A program made the translations under genes and the position numbers. DNA of 64,000 bases from Primulina eburnea (taxonomy: Eukaryota; Streptophyta; Magnoliopsida; Lamiales; Gesneriaceae), in contig NC_133106.1 in NCBI RefSeq assembly GCF_022965805.1, positions 35,267,913 through 35,331,912 on the forward strand, given 5' to 3'. A model generated the notes under the pieces. The model saw only the letters and a list, made by a program, of their open reading frames with translations. It had not been told where the DNA came from and made no database searches. Shown here in pieces: positions 1 through 11,594 of the stretch (positions are counted from its first letter, which is position 1; each line of letters starts with the position of its first letter).

Positions 1-248
1 ATTATATAAAAAAATATTAATTTTTATCTTATATATAAAATCTACTCATTTCACAAATAGATGTCACGATCTCATGTCGTAGCTATTTTTCAACAGTTAC
101 TTGGAAGAAAAATGTAATATTGGCCTATATCGAATAGATTTTGTCACACATCTCAGACATCAAACTAAATCTATTTCAGAATTCCGTCCATTGCCTTCTA
201 TGACTTCGGCGTTTTACGTGATTTGAAATCCGGATTTGAAGTCCGCGA

Positions 249-962
249 TATAAATACCTGGCTCCAAATGTGAACCCCACCAGCGCTTACGTTGATACGA
301 GAAACACCAAAACAGACAGGAAGTAGAGAGAGGATACGCGAGCTTCCAATTCTCTGTAAGTTCTGGTTTTCCATGTTAGCCTCTCTCTCCTCTCTCTCTC
401 TCTCTCTCGCTCTGTGTGTGTTTAGGTTATTTCTGCATATATACTTGCGTTTCCTCGTTGTTCCTTTCTGAATTTGACTTAAATTAGCGCAGTTTTGGTT
501 AGGGTTTGTAATTTAGTCGAGGGATTTAATTTTTGTAGCTGTTTGATTCTTTTTGCTGTAAGTGATCTGATTTTGCTCTTTTTTTGGGTGAACTAGTGGT
601 TTTGGGTGAAAATTTTTCATGGCATTAAACTCGATCTCCTCTTTTCCTCCATCTCAGCATTTTATATGGCATTAAGCTTGATTCTTTCTTTAGTTATTCT
701 ACCGTGTTTGCGGGATGCACATTTGTTTAGATTATTTCTAGTCCAATTATGCATATGATATTTTTTTCATGTTCATATGATTTAGCTAATCACCTGAATT
801 TTCCTTATTGTACTTGTCTTGGGTTACATTGTTAAATACTGTTAATGATGTTCATTCTCTTTCATTTGTTGAGTTTTTCTTTTGCTGGTTCATAATTTCG
901 TTACTGTGGTAGTTCATCTGGATATTGTTTATGATTTTTGGTGTGCTGTAGTTTTTGTTCAG
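249..962 (+). promoter_or_regulatory. Core promoter and leader intron of the DEK gene
   Basis: A TATAAATA box lies at 249-256. The leader continues to a likely splice donor (TCT|GTAAG at 355/356), followed by a CT-rich stretch with a (TC)n run at about 380-408. The best acceptor is the pyrimidine-rich TTTTTGTTCAG ending at 962, giving a leader intron of about 607 bp just before the coding exon. A second AG at 950-951 could also be used. The assignment is inferred from splice consensus only. Confidence 0.55.
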
Positions 963-1024
963 CAAAAAAGAGTTTTTGTGGAGAGGTCATAGACTTTTGC
1001 TACAAACTGTCATGGGTGAGAAAG

Positions 1025-4000
1025 ATGCAGACTGCAGAGTTGGTTAAGCCCGAGTTTGTGGCAAATGGGAATGTTGAAATGGAGGAAAAGACAGATCCTG
1101 TGGTGAAGAAGACTGAGGAACGTCATGATGGAGTAACAGAAATGGAAGAAGAAAACAAAGTTTCCGAGAAAGTTGAGAATAACAATATGGACAAAGAAAA
1201 AGTGAATGATAGCAAGGAAACTGAAAAGAAAGCAAAAAACGAAGATGTAGTGAAAGAAGGGGGAAAAGATGAAAGAATGGAAGAGACCGAGGAAGAAGAA
1301 GAAAAGCAGCAAGTTGCAGAAGAAAAAGTGGACATGGAGATTGAGGAAATGAACCATGGCCCTACTGAAAAAACCGACGCTGATGCTAAGGTCGAGGACA
1401 AGGTGGATGTAGTGGGAGAAGAGGAAAAGCCGAAAGAATCTAAAGAGGAGAGGAGCCTGAAGAATCGTCTGAGAACAAAGAGTGGCAATGGCGAAAAAGA
1501 AAGAAATATGAAACATGAAACAGAAGACAAGGAATCAAACACCCAGAGGGAGATAAAAACTAAAGAAACTAAAACCTCGACTGATAAAAATGAGGGGCAG
1601 AAAACCCCCGTGGCTCTCACAATTGATCGGCCTGTTCGTGAAAGAAAATCTGTTGAGAGACTTGTGGCCTTTATTGACCAGGATGCTGCTAAGGAGTTCA
1701 AAGTTGAAAAGGTTTCCATTTAGTTCGCACATTGTTGTTTGCATCCTCTCTGTAAAATTCACTTCTTTATTGTATGAACTTTAATGATATTGAAGATTCA
1801 CTCTTTGATGCCTTGGTGTTTGTTTGCAGGGTCGTGGAACTGCGCTGAAAGATATCCCAAATGGTATTCTTTTTACTAATTTTGATTCCTTTGCTAAATG
1901 TATGTACACCAAATTTTATTCCACGCCTAAAGATTCTCAGCATGGGATGCGATGTTTGCTATGCTGATGTGTTTTTCACTTTCTTTGTTCTCTTCTCATA
2001 TGAATTCAATGGTGAGCAAAGGTAAGTGTTGCAGCATCGTATTAGAGCTTGCTTTAAGACATTAGGATGGTTGCGGGACTCAATGTTGTGTGTGTGCTCC
2101 AACAAAGCTGGATCACTTCTAATTTGCGATTTTTTGTTATCGTAGCTGAATTTTTCTTTGTACTAGGAAGTTAAGTGAGTCTCATGAGTCTCTTTTTACC
2201 ATGTCATAGATGTTGTATGCATGCTTAGCTAGCCTTTTACCTTTTCTATTGCATAGCAATGGTTGTGTTTAACGGGGTTTAACTGGAAGGACGTTATCAT
2301 TTCTTGACAAAATAAGCTTGTTCCAAAGAATATTTGAAGGCTATATTTGAAGATTTTGAACCTAATAATTATGGGTTTTAGAATGCTTCCCGATTCATAG
2401 TGAAACTCATATTCCCATATCAGAAATTCCTAGTGTCTTGAGTTTTTCCCAGCATTGCAAGGATTTGCATTTGTTTGCTTGTTTTCTCTTTTATAGGTTT
2501 TAGAATGCTTTTGAAAACAACCAAGTCATGAATTTGAAGTATTATAACCAAATATGACAGGGCCTGCTTCTCATATATACTCCCCATGGCCAAATGAGAT
2601 GATAAGCATTTTGCCTGTATATTTGAGTGTGTGCATTGAAGGATTTTTATCTGTTAAGATATCCTTTGTTCCATTTATGATTTTCAGACAAACAGATTTT
2701 TTTTAATAAAACGACGATTTTGAATTTTGAATTCTTGTGTTGTTATATGCATTTCAAGGTAATAATGGCGACAAATCCGTCAAAAGTAGCCATGGTGAAA
2801 TTTGGCTTTTATCCGAACTCCGAAGTGCTAGTTTGAGAGTTGGTCACTAGTGATAGAAATAATGATTTCTTATGATATTCCATCTCCCTATTCGTCAGAT
2901 TGTATGTATGTACATTCGCGAGCATGCATGTCTGAATGGTTATGCGTATAAAATTGAGTTTCTATTCAACACATAAAGAGAAATCTTTGTGCTAGGTATC
3001 TTCTAGGTCTTGCTGATGGGTGTTCAAATTTTAGATCTTACTCTTATTGCGGTAACACAGATTCTTGTTCCTTAAAATATAGGTACTGAAACAATTTTGT
3101 TAGAATTTTTATTTTAACTAAAATGAACTTGACACGCATGTTTGCCTTGTTTTTAATATTGTCCTGTCCTGCAGTCATATAATTTGATTTGATGTTGTTT
3201 ATGAACTATGAACTGTATTTATTGTTACAGTGGCTTACAAGTTGTCCAGGAAGAAAAGCGACGATACCTTCAAATTGCTGCATACTATTCTCTTTGGAAG
3301 GAGAGGAAAGGTAACGCTTCGGTCTTTGGATTTTTGGTTGAGCTTCCGATCACACTGTTTTAAAGGTGTTACTTCCCATGATAATATCATATGGCTTATA
3401 TTCGATTCCACATTCATGTAGTTGACATTCTATTTCCATTGTGTAATCCCCTCCCCCATTCCACTTCTACACGCAATTTGAATCCCTCCCTCGACCTCTT
3501 CAGATTCTCGGGAAGTCGAATTACTCGCGGATTCTGTCATCAATAATTCATTGGAACTCCTTAGTGTTCCGTGGTGCATGGAACGAAAGACCTAAGAAAG
3601 GAGATCACAAAAACCTTTATTCCACTTTTCAATGCCGAAAAACGCCGAGCTGATATGGAATGAGTCTGTCATCATGGGATTATAATATTTTTAAGTTTGC
3701 CGGAATCAAATTTTAATTTGTGAGACACGTTTTTCTTTAAACATATTTGGTTTTTGGTGAGTTGATTTGTCAGTCGGAATTTATTTAAGTCCTGCAAATT
3801 TGCTTGAAATTATCAGTGAATATTATACTCTCAATGCATCCATCTGGTTACCTCTAACATGTCAATCTGCTGTAGTCTGCTTTTTTTTTCTTTCTTTTGT
3901 TGATAAGTTCAGATTTTTTTAATTTGTGCTTATGATGACCTCCAGGCAGCTCAAGTTAAGAACAACATATCAAGATTCTCTGGGTTCGCTTGGCATGATG

Positions 4001-6958
4001 ATGAGGTAAAGTAGAACTTCAATAATAAGTTACCTATCAATTGGATCTATGATTTGGCTATTCAGAAAAAACCTTTGTGGCATAGTCTCAGGAAAAGCAA
4101 ACACTAAAACTTATAGAGAAACTTGACAAGATTTTCAAAGATAAACTGGTCGAGTTTTGTGATGTCCTTGATATACCAATATCGGCTACTGTAAGGAAGG
4201 TATGTTGATATCTCTGTAGCTCTATTGCAAAGTTCGTGACTATCCTTTCGTCTTTGTTTTGTTTAAAGAATTAAAATCTCAATTTGTTATTTTACATTCA
4301 GGAAGATATCATTTCAAAGTTGATAGAGTTTTTGGTGGCGCCTCATGCAACCACCACTGAGTTGCTTGCTGAAAAAGAACAGGTGTACTAAGTTCACTTT
4401 TTAGTTTGACTGCCTTGTTAAATTCTTCCTCTCCTGGCTTATAAATTTTATGTGTGTATTGTGTACGTTGATCAGTCAAGTAAGGGGAAAAAAAGAAAGA
4501 GAGAGAGCAAATCAGCATCTGGGGGTAGCACACTTCCAGAAGGCTCAGTGAAGGTACATTGTTCTAAATGCATGAAATGTTATTGTCAGTTGTCAACTTT
4601 CTTGTTTGTGTTCTTGATGAATATTTGCCGTATTTTCATATGTGAGCTTGTAGTCGGTTTTTATTAGCAGCCTTGAAGCTAGAAACATAAACGATTTTGG
4701 GCTTGAGTTCAAGTACAATTCGTTTGGTTTGACTTTAATTATCAAGCTTCTTAGTAAATGCTCTAATTTTTGCTGGTGTTCGTCGAATTTTAGTTTATTT
4801 ATAGAATATTAATTAAGATATTAAAGCTTATGATCGAGGCCGCAAGCTATATGGCAAAATAGTCCAGGCCAAATTCAGGTGAAAAAATATTCGAACTCAG
4901 TTCGACTTTGACAATTACAAATTCAAATCAAATTGAATTTTATTCTAGCTGACTTGAAAAAGCTCTCGTGAACATGCTCGATTCGATTAACCCTAGATTA
5001 CTGCAGCATATGATGATTTCGATTGGTGTTCAGTTTCTTTTGTATTTTTTAACGAGTTGTGGTGTTGCGTGTAACTGTCATAAATAATTTGAGGTTCAAG
5101 TCTATTCTACTTCTACCTAAATCCCTTGGTGCTCACAGAAAGAAAGAGAATATACAATCTGATAAAATATATGTGCATGTGGCTTTGTGCTTTTACCTTC
5201 CAATTGGAAGCTCCTCTATGAAATTACATTGAAGAAACAATATCATATCAAGCAATATAGCAATTGACTCATATGATTGTTTGAATAAGTTATTGGTACT
5301 TGTACAAGATTTCATCTTTCTCATATACAGAGTCAAAAGAAAGCCAAGGATACACCAAAAAAGGATAGGGAACCTAAACCCGAAGATGGATCAGAGGAAG
5401 ATGGGGAAACATATGTCAAGGATGATAAAAATAATTGTTCAAAGAGGTCAGAAGATGAGGAATCTGAACCTGCTGAACGTGAAGAGAAGGCAAATGAATG
5501 CGAAGGATCTGATAAAGACAAAAGAAAGAAGAAACAAGGACCAGCAAAGTCCTCTTCAATGAAGGGAACTGCCAAGAAAACCAAAACCAAGAAAGTAACA
5601 ATCTCTAAAGAGGCCAGCCTTCTGCCGAAAAAAGAAGCTCATAAATCACCGTCAAGTCACCCAAAAAGCAATAGGGATACTAGTACGAAGAGGTCCTCTT
5701 TTAAAAAGAAAGATGAATCGATCAAGGAGAAGACATCAACTCCAAAGACAGCTTTATCAACTGTGAGCCCTGGTGAGTATTGTATATTCTAAGTTGATAA
5801 ATTGTTCGTTGTTAAAAAAATTGGTGAGTATATTCTTTTGTTTTATCTAGGCTCCCATTAATGAAAATCATTCTTTTGACTTTTGTTTTGTTGATGTGGG
5901 ATTAAGGGAAAAAAATACTGAAAGTAAAAGACAATCTCAGGGAGGAGAAACTAAAGCCAAGTGACGATGATCTTAGGAATGCGATTTCTGAAATCCTTAA
6001 AGAGGTTGACTTCAATACAGTAAGTGTCATATATTCTTCTGATCAATTTTTTTGGTGGTTAGGCGAGGAAGATAGATGGTTTGGTTGTTAGGTGAGAAGA
6101 TAGATGGTCTGTTTTCATACTTTCGTACTCTCATGTTGGGTCTGTTGTCGAAGTTAAATAGACATTTACATATTTTTGTCTTCTCCGATTGTTTGGGATT
6201 TTTTCCTGCGAAATGGTGATGACTCAGAATTCATTAGAAGAGTTCACGAGTCTTGAACGTATAACTTCTCTCTTGATTTCAGCTCTAAGTTGTGAGAAGT
6301 GATATTAACCTGCTTTCTTGCAGTTTTACAGTATTTAGTGGATTAATTGTCCTTTTCATTCTCCTGATAACGTACCCAGCTTATCGAGTTTAATTTTACA
6401 GGCCACCTTAACCGACATTCTGAAGATGCTTGGTAAGCTCCCATCTCCCCTTTAAAATCTTGGAGGACTTGGAACTATCCTGCCCGATTATCCCCTCCTT
6501 TCCTAGTTTCGTTCCCCTACCTGTTTCCAAACCGATAGGGATTCTCGTGGCATATTTCGAAACTCTCAAATTCTCTACAATTTAACGAGGAAAGTGTTTT
6601 TTTTTGTTATGGTCCTAATTTTACAGCTTTATTTCTGCTCCAGCGAAGATATAATTACTGCTCGAGCAGATTTGTTGACTGCAATAGAAAGAGGATTAGA
6701 TATTTGATGTCTTGTTTTCCATTATGTTAAAAATTTGATTACAACCCGATCTTCTACTTTTAGTGATAATGAAAAATTATCCTCGTTTCAGCCAAGCAAT
6801 TCAATAAGGATCTGATGCCTAGAAAACCATCAATAAAGCTCATGATTCAGGATGAGCTCACCAAAATTGCTGATGCTGAAGAGGCTGATGATGAAAAGGA
6901 TGAAGGTTGTGTTGTCAAAGATGGGAAAAAACCTTCTAGCCAACGTGTTAAGGCCTGA
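1025..6958 (+). CDS. DEK domain-containing chromatin-associated protein
   Basis: Spliced CDS: 1025-1711, 1830-1863, 3231-3310, 3946-4005, 4092-4199, 4302-4382, 4476-4553, 5331-5772, 5907-6019, 6402-6432 and 6792-6958. All junctions are GT/AG, phases match, and the product is 626 aa. Exon 1 encodes a long Glu/Lys-rich acidic region ending in RPVRERKSVERLV. Exons 2-6 encode the conserved DEK/SAP-like core, with LHTILFGRRGK, FSGFAWHDDE and EFCDVLDIP. A Lys/Ser-rich basic linker follows, then a C-terminal DEK_C fold (SEILKEVDFNTATLTDIL, then PRKPSIKLMIQDELTK). DEK proteins are nuclear and bind DNA and histones to influence chromatin compaction and transcription. Order and length fit plant DEK3/DEK4. 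The start at 1025 is the first in-frame ATG after the likely leader-intron acceptor. An out-of-frame ATG at 1012 precedes it and encodes a family-like MGEKD, so the N-terminus may be mis-sequenced (see findings). Confidence 0.92.
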
Positions 6959-8548
6959 CAACTTATCAGAAACTGGTTGTACACTATTCCCTAACTTGCG
7001 TCGTTCTTTTCCTCGTAATCTACATGGACCGTCGCTACTTTCTTTGAGTCGAAGCATCTGTAGTTTTACTGTTACTGTGATTAACTGGCACCCTTGTTTC
7101 ACTAGGGATCCATAGAATTAGTTGCAGCTTGTGATGTACATGTAGATAAAAGTCTGAGATTTTCTCTCTCTGAAGTCTTGAGCCTTGAATAGGAAACCCC
7201 CTGCGATTCCAAAACTGTTGTAAGATATCATAGTTGATTGTAGGATCTAGATTTTAATATTTTGGTGTGTTTCGATTATCTACGTTTAGCAAATGTTTTA
7301 GTAATAAATAATAATTTAGTTTTTCTTCGTGTCACATAATTCTTTTGGTTGACCATATTTGTGAAATCACCTTGAATTTGTCGTGGGCGAATCTCTAGCC
7401 TCTCTTGTTTGAGAGCTTTTCGGAAGAAGGAAGTGTTGGAAGCAATGATACGAGTTTGATGGGACTAAACATAATTTCCATATTGAATAAATAGAAGATT
7501 TTACTTTTATTTATAAAATTTAACAAATTTTATAATGTAATTTTTTGTTTATTTGTGAAGTTTTACCTACATACGAGATGCAAACCGACAATATTTTCCA
7601 GAATAGACGAATAATGTACAAAAAAATGTTCTTTTTATTTGCGACAAATTTATTTGGGTAAGTAACAATTTTTGTATTTTATTTGAAATGTAGTTCGATG
7701 AAAAGAGATTTAAAAGCTAAAAATGTGTACTTAATCACTAGATTTAAGTATATTAAATAAAGTAATTGCAAAAGCGTATTCATTAATATAATACAAAATG
7801 TCGGTCGTTAATATAATCTTATATCGGGGGAAATCAATTTTTTTTTGGTTAGTATATTCCAATTAAGTTAAATAGTTTTTAATATTATTTTGCATATAAA
7901 GATAATTTAAATTGAAATATCGTAAATAATAAATAAAAAAAAAGAGGAAAAAAGTACAAGATTCCTTTCCAATTATTGGTCCACCCTTTTTCTTGAACAG
8001 AGAAAGTCGAAAAGTTGACTTGGATTCTCCAACTGAAAAGGCAGTTCAAGCTAAAGCAGTACAGTTGCCCAACACTGATTGACTCGAAAATATCCGAGTA
8101 GTTGGAGTGCCCGCAAGAGTAGGATCGAGTGCTCGCAAGGATAGGATCGACTGAACACCTTTGCGAATCAATGCAAATCAGAGTTTCTTGCACAGATAAT
8201 AATATTTGTAATAAAGTGGCAAAGAGGGTAAATGGAGCAACTCCATTTTCAAATTATTATATTTATAAAATGATGATATCCAATAATATCTACTAATCAT
8301 AATTTTTGTAAAAACTCGCATCAAACATAAATAAGGTCTTCTTTCCGAAAACTACGAATTTCCAGCTAGAAAACATAAATAATAGTAAATAAAATACAAT
8401 TTAACCACTTTAAATTATTAAAAAAAATTCAGAAAACTATATTCAAGCAACAAAAAATAAATAAAAAAAACTTTTAAACAAGAAAATCAAATAAATTATA
8501 ATAATATTTTACTTAATTAATCGGATAGAGAATTACCTTGTCCTATAA
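6959..8548. other. 3' flank of DEK and AT-rich intergenic spacer
   Basis: The DEK 3' UTR runs to roughly 7.3 kb, with AATAAA-like signals near 7302. After that the sequence is AT-rich and I recognise no gene or transposon. The 102-aa minus-strand ORF at 7885-8193 has no recognisable motif and lies in low-complexity AT sequence. Confidence 0.5.
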
Positions 8549-8814
8549 CCAATCACAACCCATAAACATGACTATCACCAATTAAAGTGAAAAAGGAGAG
8601 AGGGTGTTTGATTGGCAATGTGATTCGCTGGCGAAAGAAAGAAGAAGAAGCTCGACCAATACCCACGTGGCGGATACTGAATGAACGGCAGAGATCTCCT
8701 CACCCCGACAACCAATCGGACGACGGAGAAGTCCGTCCACAGGTCACAGAAAGTTATTGACATACAACAGTCCACAGTAATCCACGTCCACCTACGATCG
8801 TGTCCATTATAAAT
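8549..8814 (+). promoter_or_regulatory. NF-YB promoter with four CCAAT boxes, a G-box and a TATA box
   Basis: Forward CCAAT pentamers occur at 8549-8553, 8578-8582, 8656-8660 and 8712-8716. A CCACGTGG G-box is at 8663-8670 and TATAAAT is at 8808-8814. The transcription start would be near 8840. CCAAT is the site bound by the NF-Y trimer, of which the downstream product is one subunit, so feedback on its own promoter is possible (inference). Confidence 0.55.
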
Positions 8815-8847
8815 TCTCTCTCCGTTCCAAGTTCCAACCGCGCTAAC

Positions 8848-8937
8848 ATGTCTGTATTTCTCCGCCGCCGGATCTAATCTCCGCCGGTACTCGTTCTGTC
8901 GGTCGAGTATTTATTTCATTTTTTTCTGTATATGTAA
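8848..8937 (+). promoter_or_regulatory. Upstream ORFs in the NF-YB leader, including an AUG-UAA start-stop
   Basis: A 9-codon uORF runs from ATG at 8848 to TAA at 8875-8877. A minimal ATG-TAA element lies at 8932-8937, only 20 nt before the main ATG at 8958. Both would be in the leader if transcription starts about 30 nt after the TATA box at 8808. Directly adjoining start and stop codons are known in plants, as in the boron transporter NIP5;1, to stall ribosomes. Function here is inferred. Confidence 0.45.
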
Positions 8938-8957
8938 TTTACTCTGCCAGACCTGAG

Positions 8958-9476
8958 ATGGTGGATTCCGATAACGAATCGTGGGGGAACAGGGACGGAA
9001 GCGAGGCCTCCCAAAGAGATCTGGACAGGTTTCTGCCGATCGCCAACGTCAGCAGAATCATGAAGAAAGCGCTGCCAGCGAACGCCAAGATATCCAAAGA
9101 CGCAAAAGAGACGGTGCAGGAATGCGTTTCGGAATTCATAAGCTTCATCACCGGCGAGGCGTCCGACAAGTGTCAGCGGGAGAGAAGGAAGACAGTCAAC
9201 GGCGACGACTTGATCTGGGCGATTACCACTCTCGGGTTCGAGGATTATGTGGAGTCGCTGAAGATTTACTCGCATAGGTTTAGGGATACGGAAGGGGAGA
9301 AGACCGCGATGGCAGGAGGAACAGGGGATAAAGAGAGCGGTGGTGAGACAGCCAGCGGAGGCAGTTTCGAAGGTGCATATGGGTTGATGGGTGGGCACCA
9401 GGGACCCGTTTATGGGTACGGTCCTGGTTGTGGGCCGGGCTATCATGTTGGACCAGGGTCGTCCGCTCGAAGGTAG
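8958..9476 (+). CDS. Nuclear transcription factor Y subunit B (NF-YB/HAP3), non-LEC1 type
   Basis: Intronless gene for a 172-aa protein. The histone-fold core starts at [18 protein letters not shown] (about residue 22) and runs through [43 protein letters not shown] and [12 protein letters not shown] to about residue 112. NF-YB pairs with NF-YC; the dimer recruits NF-YA and binds CCAAT boxes in the nucleus. LPIANV, and Lys (ISKDAK) where LEC1-type proteins carry Asp, place it in the non-LEC1 group, closest to NF-YB2/NF-YB3. The C-terminal tail is Gly-rich and poorly conserved. Substitutions such as [15 protein letters not shown] for the usual KRKTINGDDLLWAMT are conservative. The strong histone-fold match and short acidic N-terminus support the start at 8958. 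Confidence 0.95.
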   Translation: MVDSDNESWGNRDGSEASQRDLDRFLPIANVSRIMKKALPANAKISKDAKETVQECVSEFISFITGEASDKCQRERRKTVNGDDLIWAITTLGFEDYVESLKIYSHRFRDTEGEKTAMAGGTGDKESGGETASGGSFEGAYGLMGGHQGPVYGYGPGCGPGYHVGPGSSARR

Positions 9477-9584
9477 TGCAATCGTTCTCATGTACTAGTT
9501 TTAACTGGACTTTGGATTATTTTCTAGGAATATTTCACCTAAATGTGTGTGGGCAGTGTCTCATGTATAGATCCAGGATTCAGA

Positions 9585-9690
9585 TTTAGCCACAAGTATA
9601 TGGGGTCTATTATTTTTTTTAAAATCACAAATATGACAGATCTGGACCATCTAAATCCTGTGAGGCAGGTAGGATCGAACTATCCGATTT
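9585..9690. repeat. Dispersed repeat, copy 1 (second copy near 14715-14840)
   Basis: The stretch TTTAGCCACA, then TATATGGGGTCTATTATTTTT, TTAAAATCACAAATATG and GGATCGAA matches a diverged stretch near 14715-14840 (TTTAGCTACA, ATACATGGAGTCTACTAATC, TTTTTAAAATCGCATATG, with GATTCGATCC nearby). It is a dispersed non-coding repeat of unknown class. Confidence 0.4.
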
Positions 9691-10176
9691 TCTAACCAAA
9701 AACATATTTAGCTGAAAACATTTATACTATTTTACTAAGTTTGCTCTTCAGAGGATTAAATGTAATAAATACAATCGATATGAACAAATTCATTTCAACT
9801 ATGTAGTTTTTATTTGAATATTAGTTTCATACCCTGGCAAAAAAAAGATTTAAATTATTTAAATCATCGATTTATTGAAATATACGATCTTACGGACGAA
9901 ATGTGGATAGCCAGGATAGGTGCCTCTTTAAGGCAAATTAAAATAAAAGATTTAAGGATTGGAAATCCAAGAGTGTATAATACATAGATCATCCAAATAA
10001 AGTGTGGACCGATTATTTTGTTTGACGAACAGATTGATTTGAATGTTTGAGTTTTTTTTTATAATTTATTACATTAAATAATTAAAAAAATTGAGTTTTT
10101 TCGGTGAAAAATCTCCAATCAAAACATTTCTTTAGGTTCACTTCGTACCCACAAAATTGTGGTATTATGTCATACA

Positions 10177-10232
10177 AAATGTGGTACACTTCATGTGGAA
10201 ATGTGATACACTTCATGTGAAAATGTGGTACT
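10177..10232. repeat. 22-bp tandem repeat, about 2.5 units
   Basis: Units AAATGTGGTACACTTCATGTGG (10177-10198) and AAATGTGATACACTTCATGTGA (10199-10220) are followed by the partial unit AAATGTGGTACT (10221-10232). It is non-coding. Confidence 0.75.
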
Positions 10233-11233
10233 AAAAAAATACTCAGAAATTGAACATAAAAAAAATCGTTGGCTGAAGACCTGAAAATCAATTTCCCGAA
10301 TAATTTTGTGTAATTTGCACAAAATTATAAACCACCGACGAAGGTGTATCCCCGCTCATGCCTTGCCACTTGACAGCCTGCAAGAGCACCATGCTTTTAC
10401 TCTCCCGAACGTTTTTTACCTTATGAGGACGAATTTCTGTCCCCGACCTTTTCAAATATTACCATAATTGCCATCTTTATTACCTCATAAACGACACCTC
10501 TTCTCCTACAATTTATTTATTTTTCACTGTTTTGTCGGTGCACTGAATCATAGTACGTATTGATCCATGCACACACGTCTGTATTCAATTTTTTAAAAAC
10601 ATTATTAAAAGATTAAAATCAGTAATCTAATACATACTTTTGATATGGGTTCTACATAAATCATATTAAATGGTGAATAAATCAATTATTTAAAAATTTA
10701 TTTATTTTAAAAATATTAGACAATTTATATTTCGAAACAATATTTACTCTTTTATTTTTTACTAATTTTTAAAATATGATTTGGTTTAAAAAGTATTATA
10801 TTATTTCCAAAATTGATGTATTAAAGTGTTCATTACGGGGCCCTTATTGATTTTTATATACGTTGTACTTTGTAAGATTTGCCTTGATTTTATGCTGGAG
10901 TGACGCCTAAACCCACGTGTTGTGTCCAATTTCCCGACGACCCTAATCGACCTTTTCTTTTCATTCTTTTTCTTTTGAACATCTTCTCGTAAAACTGTAC
11001 ATAAAATAATAATTTTACTTGAAGAAGTTTCATATATAATTATCAAAAACAAAAACCCGTCGTCAAACAAGAAATTTCTTCTTTTTTTCTATGGTTATAA
11101 AATATTCAAATTTACGAAAACTTTTTTGATTATTTTAAAATTTAAAAATATATAATTCATCCATGAACATAGTTAAGTTAAATTTAATCAAATCCTCCAA
11201 CCCATTATAAAAATAAATAAAATTTGGCCAAAA

Positions 11234-11398
11234 CTTGTGTGAGACGATCTCATGAGTCGTATTTTGTGAGACGAATATCTTATTTAGGTCATCCATGAAA
11301 AATATTACTTTTTATGCTAAAAATATTATGTTGTGAATATCTAGTAGAGTTGACATGTCTCAGAGATAAAGATTTGTGAGACTGTTTCGTAAGAGACC
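11234..11398 (-). mobile_element. Palindromic-ended MITE, copy A
   Basis: Begins TTGTGTGAGACGATCTCATG and ends near GATTTGTGAGACTGTTTCG. The body matches copies D and E in reverse orientation (TTATTTAGGTCATCCATGAA, ATATTACTTTTTATGCTAA). Terminal sequences are diverged forms of GTGAGAC(C/G)GTCTCAC. There is no coding capacity. Confidence 0.6.
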
Positions 11399-11594
11399 TA
11401 TTCATAAAATTTTAGTCAATTAAATTTAACTGCTCCACCGATATTAGCGTTGATTATGCTTAAATAAAAAATGCAAACGTCTATTACTTTCAAAGCTTAT
11501 TCAAATTCATCAGCTCACTTTTTAGTTTTTATATCCACTCCACCGCTGCTATCTCACATCTCTCCGCACTACTAAATCCATTATACAGCGCACA

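Larger units (their letters stand above)
9477..11233. other. Intergenic spacer with small repeats
   Basis: AT-rich spacer between the NF-YB and FLA genes. It holds a dispersed repeat (about 9585-9690) and a short tandem repeat (10177-10232). I see no coding signal; ORFs at 10082-10291 and 10801-11070 (minus) lack motifs. Confidence 0.5.

Noticed and set aside
1010..1516. Minus-strand Phe-rich ORFs opposite the DEK acidic region
   Set aside because: They arise from the Glu/Lys-rich GAA/AAG codons read backwards; no independent signal.
10177..10232. CRISPR-like array
   Set aside because: Adjacent 22-bp units have no spacers, and this is a plant nuclear sequence.
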